64,000 bases of DNA from Paraburkholderia sp. PGU19 (GCF_013426915.1 NZ_AP023180.1:1736001-1800000), one strand, 5' to 3'; positions 19,726 to 29,352 are shown, counted from the stretch's first letter. The notes: generated by a model not told the origin, from the letters alone. Numbers and translations: made by a program.

Positions 19726-22334
19726 GACGACACCTGCGCGGCCAGCGTGTTCGCGTGGCTGAAATAGCGCGCGCTGATTTCATTCGCGGCCGCCGTCATG
19801 CTCATCGCGAGGCGGTCGCACAGCGTGACCAGTTCTGCGTACATGCCGCTGCCGTCCGTCGTGCACAACTGTTCCAGCGAGGGCAGCGTGCTCACGTCCG
19901 GCAGCATGTCGTTGAAACGCCGATGGCGCGTGTTGCCCGCCGCCATCGAGATATCGTCGAGCTTCGAGCACAGCCGCGCGTACACGCCGTACAGTCCGCG
20001 CGGATTGGTCGGCTCGATCACGAGCAGATCGATCAGCGCAGGCACTTCGAGGCGCCCCGGATACAGCGAGCGATACGTGAGCGTGCTGTCGAACAGTTGC
20101 AGCAGCAGATCGAACGCGGCGGGCGTCGCGAGTTGGCGCTGCATCGCGACGACGCGCAGTATCGACGTCATCGCCCACACGCGCTCGATATGCCGGCCCG
20201 CGAACATCAGGCGCCACGCTTCGTCGCGCGTCATGCGGTCGCCTTGTGCGCCGCTGATCGCCGCAAGCTGTGTGGAAAGATGTTCGAGCGCATTCATCAG
20301 CGACACGCGGTTGTAGCGCGCCTTGCCGCGCGAAGACGCATTCGACGATACAGCCGCCGCCGGCGTCAGTTCGTGCAGCGCGTCGCGGAAGTCGTTGCGC
20401 GCGGCGAGCGTGATGCGCCAGTGATCGTTCGAAAGCCGGCCGCGTATCTCGCCGCTCGCGCGCGCCTGGCTCGCGAGGTTCTGGCCGATGCTATACGCGC
20501 CCGTGTTTTCGTGCAGATTCGCGACCAGCGTGCGCTCGAACGCTCGCAGCGACTGGCCCGCCACGATGTCGCCCGGTTGCACGAGGCCGTATTGCAGCGC
20601 GAGCTCCGCGAGCGTGCCGAACATGGTGTCCGCGCCGTTGCTTTCCAGCGAGCCGAGAATCAGCCGCAACAGCCGCACGTTGTTTTCCGCGCGCTCGCCG
20701 TAGCGGCCGCTCCAGAACAGGTTCTCCGCCGCGCGGCTCGACACCGTGCGATGCTTGCGCGCGAGATCCGCGGGCTTGAGCGGCGAAGGCAACAGCGTAA
20801 AGGTCGAATTCGGATGACTCGACAGCACCCACGTATCCACGCTGCTGCCGCCGAACTGCATCGACACGGACGACTGACGCTCCCCCGCGAGCCGCGTGAA
20901 GCCGCCGGGCAGCACGTGCCAGTTGCCGTTCGCATCGGCGACAGCGAGGGCGCGCAGCACGCTCGGCCGGTTGCCGAGCGTACCGTCTTCGTAGCGCGGC
21001 GTGCACGAATACGGCAGCGGCTGCTGGATCGTGAACGCATCGGGCGCGCGCTCGATGCGGCTCTTCCACGCGTCGAGACGCTGCGCGCCAGGCGCGATGC
21101 CAGGTGGCCCGTCCGGCGTGCGGGTGGGCCATGTCGGTTGCAGGAAGGCGTCCTCCATGTTCGCGAACGCATGCTCGCGCGCGGCGTCCTCGCCGCACCA
21201 CCACGTCGACACGCCGCCCAGCAACAGCGGCTCGTTCAGCAAGGTCTGCGCGATGCCCGGCAAAAAACCGTGCATGGCCGGCGATTCGAGAAAGCCCGAG
21301 CCCGGCACGTTCGACACGATCACATTGCCCGCGCGCATCACCTGCAACAGACCCGGCACGCCGATCGTCGAATCAGCGCGCAGTTCGACGGGGTCGCAGA
21401 ACGCGTCGTCGAGGCGCCGCACGACGACGTGCACGCGCTCCAGACCCGTGAGCGTCTTCAGATACAGCATGTCGTTGCGCACCGTCAGGTCTTTGCCTTC
21501 GACGAGCGTCACGCCCAGATAGCGCGCCAGAAACGCATGCTCGAAATACGTCTCCGCAAACGGCCCCGGCGTGAGCAGCGCGATATGCGGCGCGCTGTCC
21601 GTCTTGCCGTTGCGCATCGTCGCGCGCGCCCATTCGGCGAGCGTCGCGATCAGCGTGGAGAACGTCGGCGCAAGGCGGCTCACGCGCAATTCGCGGAACG
21701 CGTCGGCGAATACGCTCGACACGATCATGCGGTTTTCCAGCGCATAGCCGAGGCCCGACGGCACTTCGGTGCGATGCGACACGACCGTCCACTCGCCGCT
21801 GGTCGCACGCGCCAGATCGACGCCGATCACCTGCAGGAACTGGCCGCCCGGCGGCGCGAAGCCCTTCACGGCACGCAAATAGCCGGGGTGCCCGTAGACG
21901 AGCGCGGGGGGCAGCTTGCCTTGCTGCAGCAGCTTTTGCGGACCGTACACGTCGGCGACGATCGCGTTGAGCAAATGCGCGCGTTGCTTCACGCCCCGCT
22001 CGATATGTGCCCACTCGTCTTCGCCGATGATGAACGGCAGCAGGTCGAGCGACCACGGGCGCGGCTCGCCTTTATCCGCGTAGACGTTGTACGTGATGTC
22101 GTTGTCGCGCACCTGCTGGGCGATCGATGCGCGGCCCGGCTCCAGACCCGCGATGCCTTCCTCGCCGAGCAGTTCGAAAAAGCGCCGCCACGGCTCGCGC
22201 AGCGCGCCCGATTCGTCGCGCAGTTCGTCCCAGTGGCCTTCGCGCACGTCGAGCAGCGGCAGCGAGCGCAGCAGCGCCAGCGCGTCGGGATGGCCTGCTG
22301 CCGCTTCGAACGGAAAGGTCGATTGAAAAGCCAA
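19722..22334 (-). CDS. Circularly permuted type-2 ATP-grasp protein fused to alpha-E domain
   Basis: 870-residue protein. Residues about 50-480 match circularly permuted ATP-grasp proteins: DNDITYNVYADKGEPRPWSLDLLP, YGPQKLLQQGKLPP, GGQFLQVIGVDLAR, LLTPGPFAETYFEHAFLARYLG, VVRRLDDAFCDPVELR and NVIVSNVPGSGFLES. The C-terminal third is an alpha-helical alpha-E domain (ENLFWSGRYGERAENNVRLLRL). ATP-grasp enzymes ligate carboxylates to amines using ATP, so a peptide or amide ligase is inferred. It begins 48 bp downstream of the large transglutaminase gene and overlaps the next gene by four bases. In many genomes the two domains are separate genes; here they are fused. Confidence 0.88.
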   Translation of the reverse strand: MAFQSTFPFEAAAGHPDALALLRSLPLLDVREGHWDELRDESGALREPWRRFFELLGEEGIAGLEPGRASIAQQVRDNDITYNVYADKGEPRPWSLDLLPFIIGEDEWAHIERGVKQRAHLLNAIVADVYGPQKLLQQGKLPPALVYGHPGYLRAVKGFAPPGGQFLQVIGVDLARATSGEWTVVSHRTEVPSGLGYALENRMIVSSVFADAFRELRVSRLAPTFSTLIATLAEWARATMRNGKTDSAPHIALLTPGPFAETYFEHAFLARYLGVTLVEGKDLTVRNDMLYLKTLTGLERVHVVVRRLDDAFCDPVELRADSTIGVPGLLQVMRAGNVIVSNVPGSGFLESPAMHGFLPGIAQTLLNEPLLLGGVSTWWCGEDAAREHAFANMEDAFLQPTWPTRTPDGPPGIAPGAQRLDAWKSRIERAPDAFTIQQPLPYSCTPRYEDGTLGNRPSVLRALAVADANGNWHVLPGGFTRLAGERQSSVSMQFGGSSVDTWVLSSHPNSTFTLLPSPLKPADLARKHRTVSSRAAENLFWSGRYGERAENNVRLLRLILGSLESNGADTMFGTLAELALQYGLVQPGDIVAGQSLRAFERTLVANLHENTGAYSIGQNLASQARASGEIRGRLSNDHWRITLAARNDFRDALHELTPAAAVSSNASSRGKARYNRVSLMNALEHLSTQLAAISGAQGDRMTRDEAWRLMFAGRHIERVWAMTSILRVVAMQRQLATPAAFDLLLQLFDSTLTYRSLYPGRLEVPALIDLLVIEPTNPRGLYGVYARLCSKLDDISMAAGNTRHRRFNDMLPDVSTLPSLEQLCTTDGSGMYAELVTLCDRLAMSMTAAANEISARYFSHANTLAAQVSS

Positions 22335-22382
22335 GATGTCGTCGCGAGTCTGTCGTTGTGGGCTTACGGTTTCAGCAGCGGC

Positions 22383-25300
22383 TTACCAGTGCCGCAAATC
22401 CAGCGTGAACGGGAATTCCAGGCTGCGCGGCGGCGCTTGCGTCATCAGCGGCCCCGGCGTGTGGCCCGTCGTGAAGAAGCGCGAGCGTCGCCGGCTTTCC
22501 GCTTCGTACGCGTTCACCGGGAACGTCTGATAGTTGCGTCCGCCCGGATGAGCGACATGATACTGGCATCCGCCGATCGAGCGGCCCGTCCAGGTATCGA
22601 CGACATCGAACGTCAGCGGCGCGTGCACGCCTATCGTAGGATGCAGCGACGACGACTGCGCCCATGCGCGGAAGCGCACGCCCGCAACGAATTCGCTGAT
22701 GCGGCCCGTCGGCTGCAGCGGCAGGGACACGCCATTGACGCTCACCACGTGACGGTTGTCGTTCAGCCCCAGCACCTTCACCTCGAGCCGTTCCACTGAC
22801 GAATCGACATACCGCACCGTGCCGCCCGCCGCGCCCTCTTCGCCCATCACGTGCCACGGCTCCAGCGCGCCGCTGATCGTCAGCGACATGCCGTTGGCGT
22901 GCATCTCGCCGATGGCCGGGAAACGGAACGCGAAGTGCGGCGCGAACCATTCGCTGTCGAACGCGTAGCCCGCGCCGCGCAGATCGGCGAGCACGTCGTC
23001 GAAATCCATCTGCACGAACGTGCCGAGCAGGAAGCGGTCGTGCAAGCCGGTGCCCCAGCGCGTGAGGCGCGTGGTGTAAGGCGTATTCCAGAACTTCGCG
23101 ACCAGCGCGCGCAGCAGCAGTTGCTGCACGAGACTCATGCGCGCATGCGGCGGCATTTCGAAGCCGCGCAGTTCGAGCAGACCGAGGCGGCCCGTCGGGC
23201 CATCGGGCGAATAGAGTTTGTCGATGCAGAACTCGGCGCGGTGCGTGTTGCCTGTCACGTCGATCAGGATGTTGCGCAGCGCGCGGTCGATCATCCACGG
23301 CGGCAGTTGCGCGCTACCCTGGCCACCGAGCAGATCGATCTGCCGTTGCAGTTCGCTGAACGCCAGTTCGAGTTCGTAGACCTGATCGTTGCGCGCTTCG
23401 TCGATACGCGGCGCCTGGCTGGTCGGCCCGATGAACAGCCCCGAAAACAGGTACGACAGCGACGGATGGTTGTGCCAGTACGCGACGAGGCTGGCGAGCA
23501 GATCCGGGCGGCGCAGGAACGGACTGTCGGCGGGCGTCGCGCCGCCGAGTACGAAGTGATTGCCGCCGCCCGTGCCCGCATGGCGTCCATCGAGCATGAA
23601 CTTCTCGGTGCTCAGATACGTTTCGTGCGCAGCGTTGTAGAGGAACTCGGTGTGATCGACGAGTTCGTCCCAGTTCTTCGCCGGATGGATGTTGACTTCG
23701 ATCACGCCGGGATCGGGCGTCACCTGCAGCACATGCAGACGCGGATCGCGCGGCGGCGGATAGCCTTCGATCACGACGGGCATCTTCAGCTCGGCGGCCG
23801 TGGCTTCGATGGCGGCCAGCAGGTCGAGATAGTCGTCGAGTTCGGTGAGTGGCGGCATGAAGACGTGCAGCAGCGCACGGCCGTCGCCCAGCGCGTCGGC
23901 TTCCACTTTGGGGCCCGCCGCGCGCGCCGGATTGCGCGCCTCGACGCACAGTGCCGTGCGGATCAGCGATGCTGCCGATTCGCCGCGCTCGGGTAAGCGG
24001 TCCTGCGGCAGCGGCGTGCCTGTGCCGGGTACGCCTGTACCCGCGCCGCGTCCATCGCCCGGTTGGACACCGCCGCGAGCGACATACGACACACCTTCAT
24101 ACTGCATCCGCAATTGCGCCGACGTGCGCAGCGGCGCGGGTTCCGCAAACGGATCATGCGCATGCTGATACGGATAGTCCTCCTCCGACACCCACGGCAG
24201 CGAATCGAGCGGCAAACGCAAGCCCATCGGCGAGTCGCCGGGAATCAGGTACATGCGTGCGTCGCGGAAGAACCACGCGCCGCTCGTCCAGCCCGGGCCG
24301 GTCGTCGAGCGCGCCAGCGGGAGCACATAACCCGTTACACCCGACAGCCCCGCCTCGAACACGCGGCGCAACCGCACGCGCTCCATTTCGTCGTCGAGAC
24401 GCGAATCGAACGGATCGACGTTGACGGGCAAACGACGCTCGCGCCACAGGTAGTACCACGTGTCCTCATAGCCGGGCTGCGCGTACTGGCTGTCGACGGA
24501 CAGTTTGCTGGCGAGCCGCGTGATGAAGCGCTGCGCATCGTCGGACGTATAGCGGCCGGGGCTGCGCTCGTCCGCGAACAGCGTCGGGTCGTTCCAGCAC
24601 GGCTGGCCGTCCGCGCGCCAGTACAGCGATAGCGCCCAGCGCGGCAACTGCTCGCCCGGATACCACTTGCCCTGGCCGATATGCAGAAAGCCGTTCGCGC
24701 CGTAATGGCCGCGCAGCTTGTCCATCAGCGTGACGGCATACCCGCGCTTGGTCGGGCCGAGCGCGTCGGTGTTCCATTCGGCGGCGTCTCGGTCGCGCAC
24801 CGACACGAAGGTCGGCTCGCCGCCCATCGTCAGGCGCACGTCCATCGCGCCGAGCTGGCTGTCGACGTGCGCGCCCATCGTCAGCACGCGGTCCCACGCG
24901 GCTTCCGTATAGGGCTTCGTCACGCGCGGCGTTTCCAGCACGCGCGTGATCGACATCGCGTGCTCGAACTCGACTTCGGACTGGTCGACGGCGCCCGAAA
25001 TCGGCGCGGCGCTGCCCGGCTCCGGCGTGCACGCAACGGGAATATGACCCTCGCCCGCGAGCAGGCCCGAGGTCGGATCGAGACCGATCCAGCCCGCGCC
25101 GGGCAGGAACACTTCGCACCACGCATGCAGGTCGGTGAAATCGTATTCGGTGCCACTCGGGCCATCGAGCGACTTCGTATCGGGCGCAAGCTGCAGCAGA
25201 TAACCCGACACGAAGCGCGCCGCCAGCCCCAGCTGGCGCAGCGTCTCAACCAGCAGCCAGCCCGAATCGCGACACGAGCCCGACGCATTGACGAGCGTTT

Positions 25301-25811
25301 CCTCGGGCGTCTGCACGCCCGGCTCCATCCGGATCAGATAGCGGATGTCGTGCTGCAGACGCTGGTTCAACTCGACGAGGAAATCCGCTGTGACGCGCGG
25401 CGAACGGTCGATGCTCGCGACGAACTCCTTGAAGCGCGGCGTCATCTCGCGTTTGACGAGATACGGCGCCAGTTCGGCCGCAAGCTCGGGCGCGTACTCG
25501 AACGGAAACTTTTCGGCGGCCGGCTCCAGGAAGAAATCGAACGGATTGTAGACGGCCATTTCCGCGACGAGATCGACCGTGATCTTGAACTCGGGCGTGC
25601 GCTCGGGAAACACGAGCCGTGCCTGGTAGTTCGCAAACGCGTCCTGCTGCCAGTTGATGAAGTGCAGTTCCGGCTCGACGCGCATCGAGTACGACAGGAT
25701 CGGCGTGCGGCAATGCGGCGCCGGGCGCAGCCGCACGACCTGCGGCGACAATCCGACGAGACGGTCATAGCGGTAATGCGTGACATGGTTCAGCGCGACA
25801 CGTATGGACAC
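22383..25811 (-). CDS. Large transglutaminase-like / DUF2126 protein
   Basis: 1142-residue protein. The N-terminal domain SIRVALNHVTHYRYDRLVGLSPQ is followed by a transglutaminase core with Cys in NASGSCRDSGWLL, His in FTDLHAWCEVF and Asp in WIGLDPTSG (residues about 170-270). The C-terminal 800 residues are DUF2126, with motifs such as MGGEPTFVS, GQGKWYPGEQLPRWAL, IEGYPPPRDPRL, TGGGNHFVLGGATP and GLLELRGFEMPPH. This part has been proposed to be an amidoligase-like domain. I chose the GTG at 25811 because AGGAG lies six bases upstream and the family starts there; the frame extends 17 codons further. It heads the three-gene operon. Confidence 0.87.
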   Translation of the reverse strand: MSIRVALNHVTHYRYDRLVGLSPQVVRLRPAPHCRTPILSYSMRVEPELHFINWQQDAFANYQARLVFPERTPEFKITVDLVAEMAVYNPFDFFLEPAAEKFPFEYAPELAAELAPYLVKREMTPRFKEFVASIDRSPRVTADFLVELNQRLQHDIRYLIRMEPGVQTPEETLVNASGSCRDSGWLLVETLRQLGLAARFVSGYLLQLAPDTKSLDGPSGTEYDFTDLHAWCEVFLPGAGWIGLDPTSGLLAGEGHIPVACTPEPGSAAPISGAVDQSEVEFEHAMSITRVLETPRVTKPYTEAAWDRVLTMGAHVDSQLGAMDVRLTMGGEPTFVSVRDRDAAEWNTDALGPTKRGYAVTLMDKLRGHYGANGFLHIGQGKWYPGEQLPRWALSLYWRADGQPCWNDPTLFADERSPGRYTSDDAQRFITRLASKLSVDSQYAQPGYEDTWYYLWRERRLPVNVDPFDSRLDDEMERVRLRRVFEAGLSGVTGYVLPLARSTTGPGWTSGAWFFRDARMYLIPGDSPMGLRLPLDSLPWVSEEDYPYQHAHDPFAEPAPLRTSAQLRMQYEGVSYVARGGVQPGDGRGAGTGVPGTGTPLPQDRLPERGESAASLIRTALCVEARNPARAAGPKVEADALGDGRALLHVFMPPLTELDDYLDLLAAIEATAAELKMPVVIEGYPPPRDPRLHVLQVTPDPGVIEVNIHPAKNWDELVDHTEFLYNAAHETYLSTEKFMLDGRHAGTGGGNHFVLGGATPADSPFLRRPDLLASLVAYWHNHPSLSYLFSGLFIGPTSQAPRIDEARNDQVYELELAFSELQRQIDLLGGQGSAQLPPWMIDRALRNILIDVTGNTHRAEFCIDKLYSPDGPTGRLGLLELRGFEMPPHARMSLVQQLLLRALVAKFWNTPYTTRLTRWGTGLHDRFLLGTFVQMDFDDVLADLRGAGYAFDSEWFAPHFAFRFPAIGEMHANGMSLTISGALEPWHVMGEEGAAGGTVRYVDSSVERLEVKVLGLNDNRHVVSVNGVSLPLQPTGRISEFVAGVRFRAWAQSSSLHPTIGVHAPLTFDVVDTWTGRSIGGCQYHVAHPGGRNYQTFPVNAYEAESRRRSRFFTTGHTPGPLMTQAPPRSLEFPFTLDLRHW

Positions 25812-26164
25812 TCCGGACTCCTGGGCGGAAAAAGCCGATAAGGGGGCAGACGCGAAAAGCAAGCTTTATGCCGTTGAGCGTGACAACACGACAGGTGCAG
25901 CGTTTGCATCTATCGCATTGTCACGCGGCGGCCTCATGCTTCGAAGTTCTTCGAATGTCAAAAGCACGCGTGCCACGCAACCGACCACACGCACCAAAGC
26001 GGCGCATGCGGTGGGCGTACGCGCACGCAATGTGCGCAAGACCCACGACGTTATAGCGAAGCGGCATGAAGATTGCGGGAACCCACGCGCGTCGAGGTTG
26101 CCACGGCCGCCGGACACCCCTCTCATCCACTGCACGACGACACAAACGTAAACGGATTGAAGCG
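25812..26164. other. Divergent promoter region between transglutaminase operon and metallopeptidase
   Basis: 353 bp between two divergent genes. Open frames here are short, overlapping and unlike proteins. The composition drops in GC near 25900-26060. I see no strong dyad, terminator or RNA structure. The region presumably carries both promoters. Confidence 0.5.
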
Positions 26165-27229
26165 ATGAAAGCCTTCCATTGCAACCGGTGCGACCAGCGC
26201 GTGTTCTTCGAGAACGTATTGTGCGAGCGCTGCGAGGCGTTGCTCGGCTACGTGCCCGAACTGGCTGAAATCAGCGCGTTCGAAGACGCAGGCGACGGTC
26301 AGTGGCGCAGCCTGCATCCCGACGCCCACGGCAAGCTGTACCGTCAATGCCACAACTACGCAGTCGAGAACATCTGCAACTGGATGCTGCCCGCCGACGA
26401 TCCCGACACGCTGTGCCGCTCGTGCCGGCTCACGCACACGATCCCGAATCTCGCGGAACCGAACAACCGGCTCTACTGGTACCGTCTGGAGACCGCGAAG
26501 CGCCGCCTGCTCTATACACTCGCCTCGCTCGGCCTCGCGATCGAATCGCGCCAGGTCGATCCCGACAATGGCCTTGAATTCGACTTCCGCGAAAATACGG
26601 GCGACGGCAAAGCGGTGATGACGGGACACGACAACGGCCGCATCACGCTGAACGTGGCCGAAGCTGACGACGCGCACCGCGAGAAAGTCCGCACCGACAT
26701 GCGCGAGCCGTATCGAACGCTGCTCGGGCATTTCCGCCACGAGTCGGGGCATTATTACTTCGAAAAGCTGGTTGCGGGGACGCACTGGCTCAAGCCGTTT
26801 CACGAACGCTTCGGCGACGATCAGGCCGACTATGGCGAAGCGATGGACAACTACTATCGCAACGGCGCGCCCGCCGACTGGGAAAACAGCTTCATCAGCG
26901 CGTACGCGACGATGCATCCGTGGGAAGATTGGGCCGAAACCTGGGCGCACTATCTGATGATCGTCGAGGTGCTCGATACGTCGACGGCATACGGGCTTGC
27001 GCTGCTGTCGCCCGCGCCGAACGAGCCGTCGCTGACCGACCAGACGCCCGTCGAGGAAGCGAGCTTCGATAACCTGATGAAGCGCTGGTTTCCGCTGACA
27101 GAGGCGCTGAACAGCCTGAACCGCAGTCTCGGCATGCAGGACGGCTATCCGTTCACGCTGGCGCCGTCCGTCGTGGACAAGCTGCGATTCGTGCATCGTG
27201 TGATCGCGCAGACGTCGGCACGCAAGTAG
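26165..27229 (+). CDS. Putative zinc-binding metallopeptidase with N-terminal zinc ribbon
   Basis: 354-residue protein. The first 25 residues hold a CxxC pair and CxxC (CNRCDQRVFF then CERCEALLGY), a zinc-ribbon-like knuckle. A further CRSC lies near residue 80. The catalytic motif HESGHYYFE, an HExxH variant (HESGH) expected to bind zinc, occurs near residue 200, with supportive E residues in WEDWAETWAHYL. No signal peptide is visible, so it is cytoplasmic. It is divergent from the transglutaminase/ATP-grasp operon. This family often co-occurs with those genes, so it may process the same peptide product. Substrate unknown. Confidence 0.82.
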   Translation: MKAFHCNRCDQRVFFENVLCERCEALLGYVPELAEISAFEDAGDGQWRSLHPDAHGKLYRQCHNYAVENICNWMLPADDPDTLCRSCRLTHTIPNLAEPNNRLYWYRLETAKRRLLYTLASLGLAIESRQVDPDNGLEFDFRENTGDGKAVMTGHDNGRITLNVAEADDAHREKVRTDMREPYRTLLGHFRHESGHYYFEKLVAGTHWLKPFHERFGDDQADYGEAMDNYYRNGAPADWENSFISAYATMHPWEDWAETWAHYLMIVEVLDTSTAYGLALLSPAPNEPSLTDQTPVEEASFDNLMKRWFPLTEALNSLNRSLGMQDGYPFTLAPSVVDKLRFVHRVIAQTSARK

Positions 27230-27288
27230 TCACGCACAAGCCACGCACGCGCGGCCAGCCTCGCGTTGCAGCCTGCGGCGAACGCGCG

Positions 27289-27708
27289 TTACTTCTTCTG
27301 CAGCAGTGTCTTCAGCTCTTCGACGTTCTCTTCGACGCGCTTCGCGATCACCGCATACGAATCGGCCTGCGTGCGATACGCGGCTTGCGTGAGCTGCTGC
27401 ATGTCCGCGAGCGCCTTGTGCAGCGTCTGCTGGACCAGTTCCGCGGTCTGCGCGGACGGCACGCCGCCCGCGGCTGCCTGCTTCTGGGCGACATCCTGCA
27501 GCTCGGAGAGCGTCGAACGCAGCATTTCGGCCTGCTTTTGCGCGAGCGCCTGGATGCCCTGCACGGCCGTCTGATTCGCGGCGATCAGGGCCTCGACGTC
27601 CTTGCGACGCGCTTCCATCACGGCCGGGACATCGAACCCGGGCAGCTTGAACTGTTCGAACAGCTTGTTGAACTCGGCAAACGGATTGGCGGCGTCAAAG
27701 GGTTCCAT
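27289..27708 (-). CDS. Phasin family protein
   Basis: 139-residue helical protein. The N-terminus FAEFNKLFEQFKLPGFDVPAVMEARRKDVEALIAANQTA is typical of PHA-granule-associated phasins of the PhaP type in Burkholderiales. The rest is amphipathic helix rich in Gln, Ala and Glu, ending ELKTLLQKK. Phasins coat polyhydroxyalkanoate granules. GGAGATC precedes the ATG at 27708, so I trimmed the longer open frame. It is convergent with the metallopeptidase, with only 59 bp between stop codons. No PHA synthase gene is in the window. Confidence 0.85.
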   Translation of the reverse strand: MEPFDAANPFAEFNKLFEQFKLPGFDVPAVMEARRKDVEALIAANQTAVQGIQALAQKQAEMLRSTLSELQDVAQKQAAAGGVPSAQTAELVQQTLHKALADMQQLTQAAYRTQADSYAVIAKRVEENVEELKTLLQKK

Positions 27709-28056
27709 GCTTGATCTCCACAAGGCGCTTGGGTGGGTTGGGCATGTGCCTCGAAGGCTTGACGCAGGCACATGACACGATCATGCCCGTTAATGCGGCA
27801 ATGCGCCAGCGAGCAACACGGATGCCAGCAGGCACGGCGGCCGGGCTATGCCCATTTCATATCACGTTATGATGCAGTGCAACGACGCACGGCTTACGGG
27901 TTTTCCCTGCATTTTCAGGCCCCACAGGCGTCCACGGGGCAGGCGTTGCGCGGGATTTATATCACGTTGGCATATATCCATGACGACAAGTTGTTTCCTT
28001 TCTGACAGCTTTTCCCTTAACTTACGCCTGCCCGTTTCCCTCAACAGAACAATATC
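27709..28056 (+). promoter_or_regulatory. Promoter region of HPP-CBS gene with repeated TATCACGTT
   Basis: About 350 bp, AT-richer than its surroundings, with no convincing gene. ATATCACGTT occurs at 27859-27868 and again exactly 100 bp downstream at 27959-27968. The first copy extends to ATCACGTTATGAT (27861-27873), which has the same ATCA-N5-TGAT form as a site upstream of the nearby MarR gene (29307-29319). These could be operators linking the two genes. Short open frames across here have no recognisable domains. Confidence 0.4.
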
Positions 28057-29232
28057 TTGACCCGTTCCCCTTTTTTCCAGTGGCTGGCGCGCTTTTATCC
28101 CGCCGCGATGAACGTCAAATGGCCCGAGCGCATGCGCTCGGCGCTCGGCGCGTTGATCGGCATTGCCTTCACGGGCGGCAGCATGCATCTGCTGCTCGGT
28201 CCGAACGTGAACATTCCGCTGCTGGTCGCGCCGATGGGCGCGTCGGCCGTGCTGCTGTTCGGCGTGCCCGCGAGTCCGCTCGCGCAGCCGTGGTCGATCA
28301 TCGGCGGCAATCTCGTGTCGGCGACCGTGGGCGTGGCCGCCGCGATGTTGATCTCGGACCCTGTCGCGGCGGCGGCGCTCGCGGTGGGTGTCGCGATCGC
28401 CGCGATGTTCGCGCTGCGCTGCGTGCACCCTCCTTCGGGCGCCGTCGCGTTGACGGCCGTGGTCGGCGGGCCCGCCATTCATGCGCTCGGCTTTCGCTTC
28501 GTGCTCGAGCCGATCCTGATCCAGTCGGCGGCCCTGCTCGGCGCGGCGCTCGTCTATCACGCGGTGACGGGCCACCGCTATCCGCACGCGACGCGCGCCG
28601 CGCCGTCCGTGCCGCAAGCGCCCGCATCCGGCAACAGCATCACGCGCGCCGACCTCGAAGCCGTGCTGAACCGGCGCGGCGAACTGCTCGACATCGACCC
28701 TGAAGACCTCGAAACGCTGTTTCGCGAAACGCAGTTGCAGGCCTACGCGCGCACCTTCAGTGAACTGGCATGCCGCGACGTGATGTCGGCGCCCGTCGTC
28801 AGCGTCACGCCCGACAGCACGTTGCGCGCCGCCGCAGACCTGTTGCAGCGTCACTCGATCAAGGCGCTGCCCGTCGTCGACAAGCGTCAGCACGTGGCGG
28901 GCATCGTCACGCGCGCCGATCTCGCGAACAAGCCGAAAAGCGCGGACCTGCGTCTGATGGAAGCGCTGTCGGCGCGTCTCTTCAAGCGCGACGCGACCCG
29001 CGGACGACTCGTCAGCACCGTCATGACGACGCACGTGCGCACCGTCTCGACCAGCACGCCGATCGTCGAACTGGTGCCGCTCTTCGCCGACGACGGCCAT
29101 CACCACATTCCCGTGATCGACTCGCATGACAGACTGGTTGGCATCATCACGCAATCCGATCTGATCGCGGGTCTGTACCGGCAGACGCAGATGCAGGCTC
29201 AAGCTCAGGCGCAACAGCGCCCTGCCGCCTGA
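28057..29232 (+). CDS. HPP-family membrane protein with two CBS domains
   Basis: 391-residue protein. Residues about 1-190 are an HPP integral membrane domain with four or five helices; the namesake motif is CVHPPSGAVALTAV. Residues about 240-380 are a tandem CBS pair (DVMSAPVVSVTPDSTLRAAADLLQRHSIKALPVVD and TVMTTHVRTVSTSTPIVELVPLF). HPP proteins have been linked to nitrite or anion transport in plastids and cyanobacteria, and CBS pairs sense adenine nucleotides. The start is a TTG at 28057, chosen because family similarity (FFQWLARFYPA) begins there; the first ATG lies 17 codons later. A hairpin follows the stop. Confidence 0.82.
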   Translation: MTRSPFFQWLARFYPAAMNVKWPERMRSALGALIGIAFTGGSMHLLLGPNVNIPLLVAPMGASAVLLFGVPASPLAQPWSIIGGNLVSATVGVAAAMLISDPVAAAALAVGVAIAAMFALRCVHPPSGAVALTAVVGGPAIHALGFRFVLEPILIQSAALLGAALVYHAVTGHRYPHATRAAPSVPQAPASGNSITRADLEAVLNRRGELLDIDPEDLETLFRETQLQAYARTFSELACRDVMSAPVVSVTPDSTLRAAADLLQRHSIKALPVVDKRQHVAGIVTRADLANKPKSADLRLMEALSARLFKRDATRGRLVSTVMTTHVRTVSTSTPIVELVPLFADDGHHHIPVIDSHDRLVGIITQSDLIAGLYRQTQMQAQAQAQQRPAA

Positions 29233-29278
29233 GCGCGGCCGTCGCGCGTCACTGGATTCAAAGCCCTGACAATTCCGG

Positions 29279-29302
29279 ATGGCGATGCCCAGGCATCGCC
29301 AT
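29279..29302 (+). terminator. Hairpin downstream of HPP-CBS gene
   Basis: ATGGCGATGCC-CA-GGCATCGCCAT is a self-complementary 24-mer with an 11-bp stem, 46 bp after the stop of the HPP-CBS gene and followed by TTATAT. It is a likely intrinsic terminator separating that gene from the MarR gene. Confidence 0.65.
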
Positions 29303-29305
29303 TTA

Positions 29306-29320
29306 TATCATTCTGTGATA
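29306..29320. promoter_or_regulatory. TATCA-N5-TGATA dyad upstream of MarR gene
   Basis: TATCATTCTGTGATA has 5-bp arms and a 5-base centre. It lies 33-47 bp upstream of the ATG at 29353. It has the size and position of a MarR autoregulatory operator. A similar ATCA-N5-TGAT site precedes the HPP-CBS gene. Confidence 0.5.
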
Positions 29321-29352
29321 CATTTTTTGTTTTCCCTTGCCCGGCCATCGAC

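Noticed and set aside
27772..28005. Short plus-strand frame upstream of the HPP-CBS gene
   Set aside because: The translated peptide has no recognisable features and crosses the promoter-like repeats; treated as non-coding.
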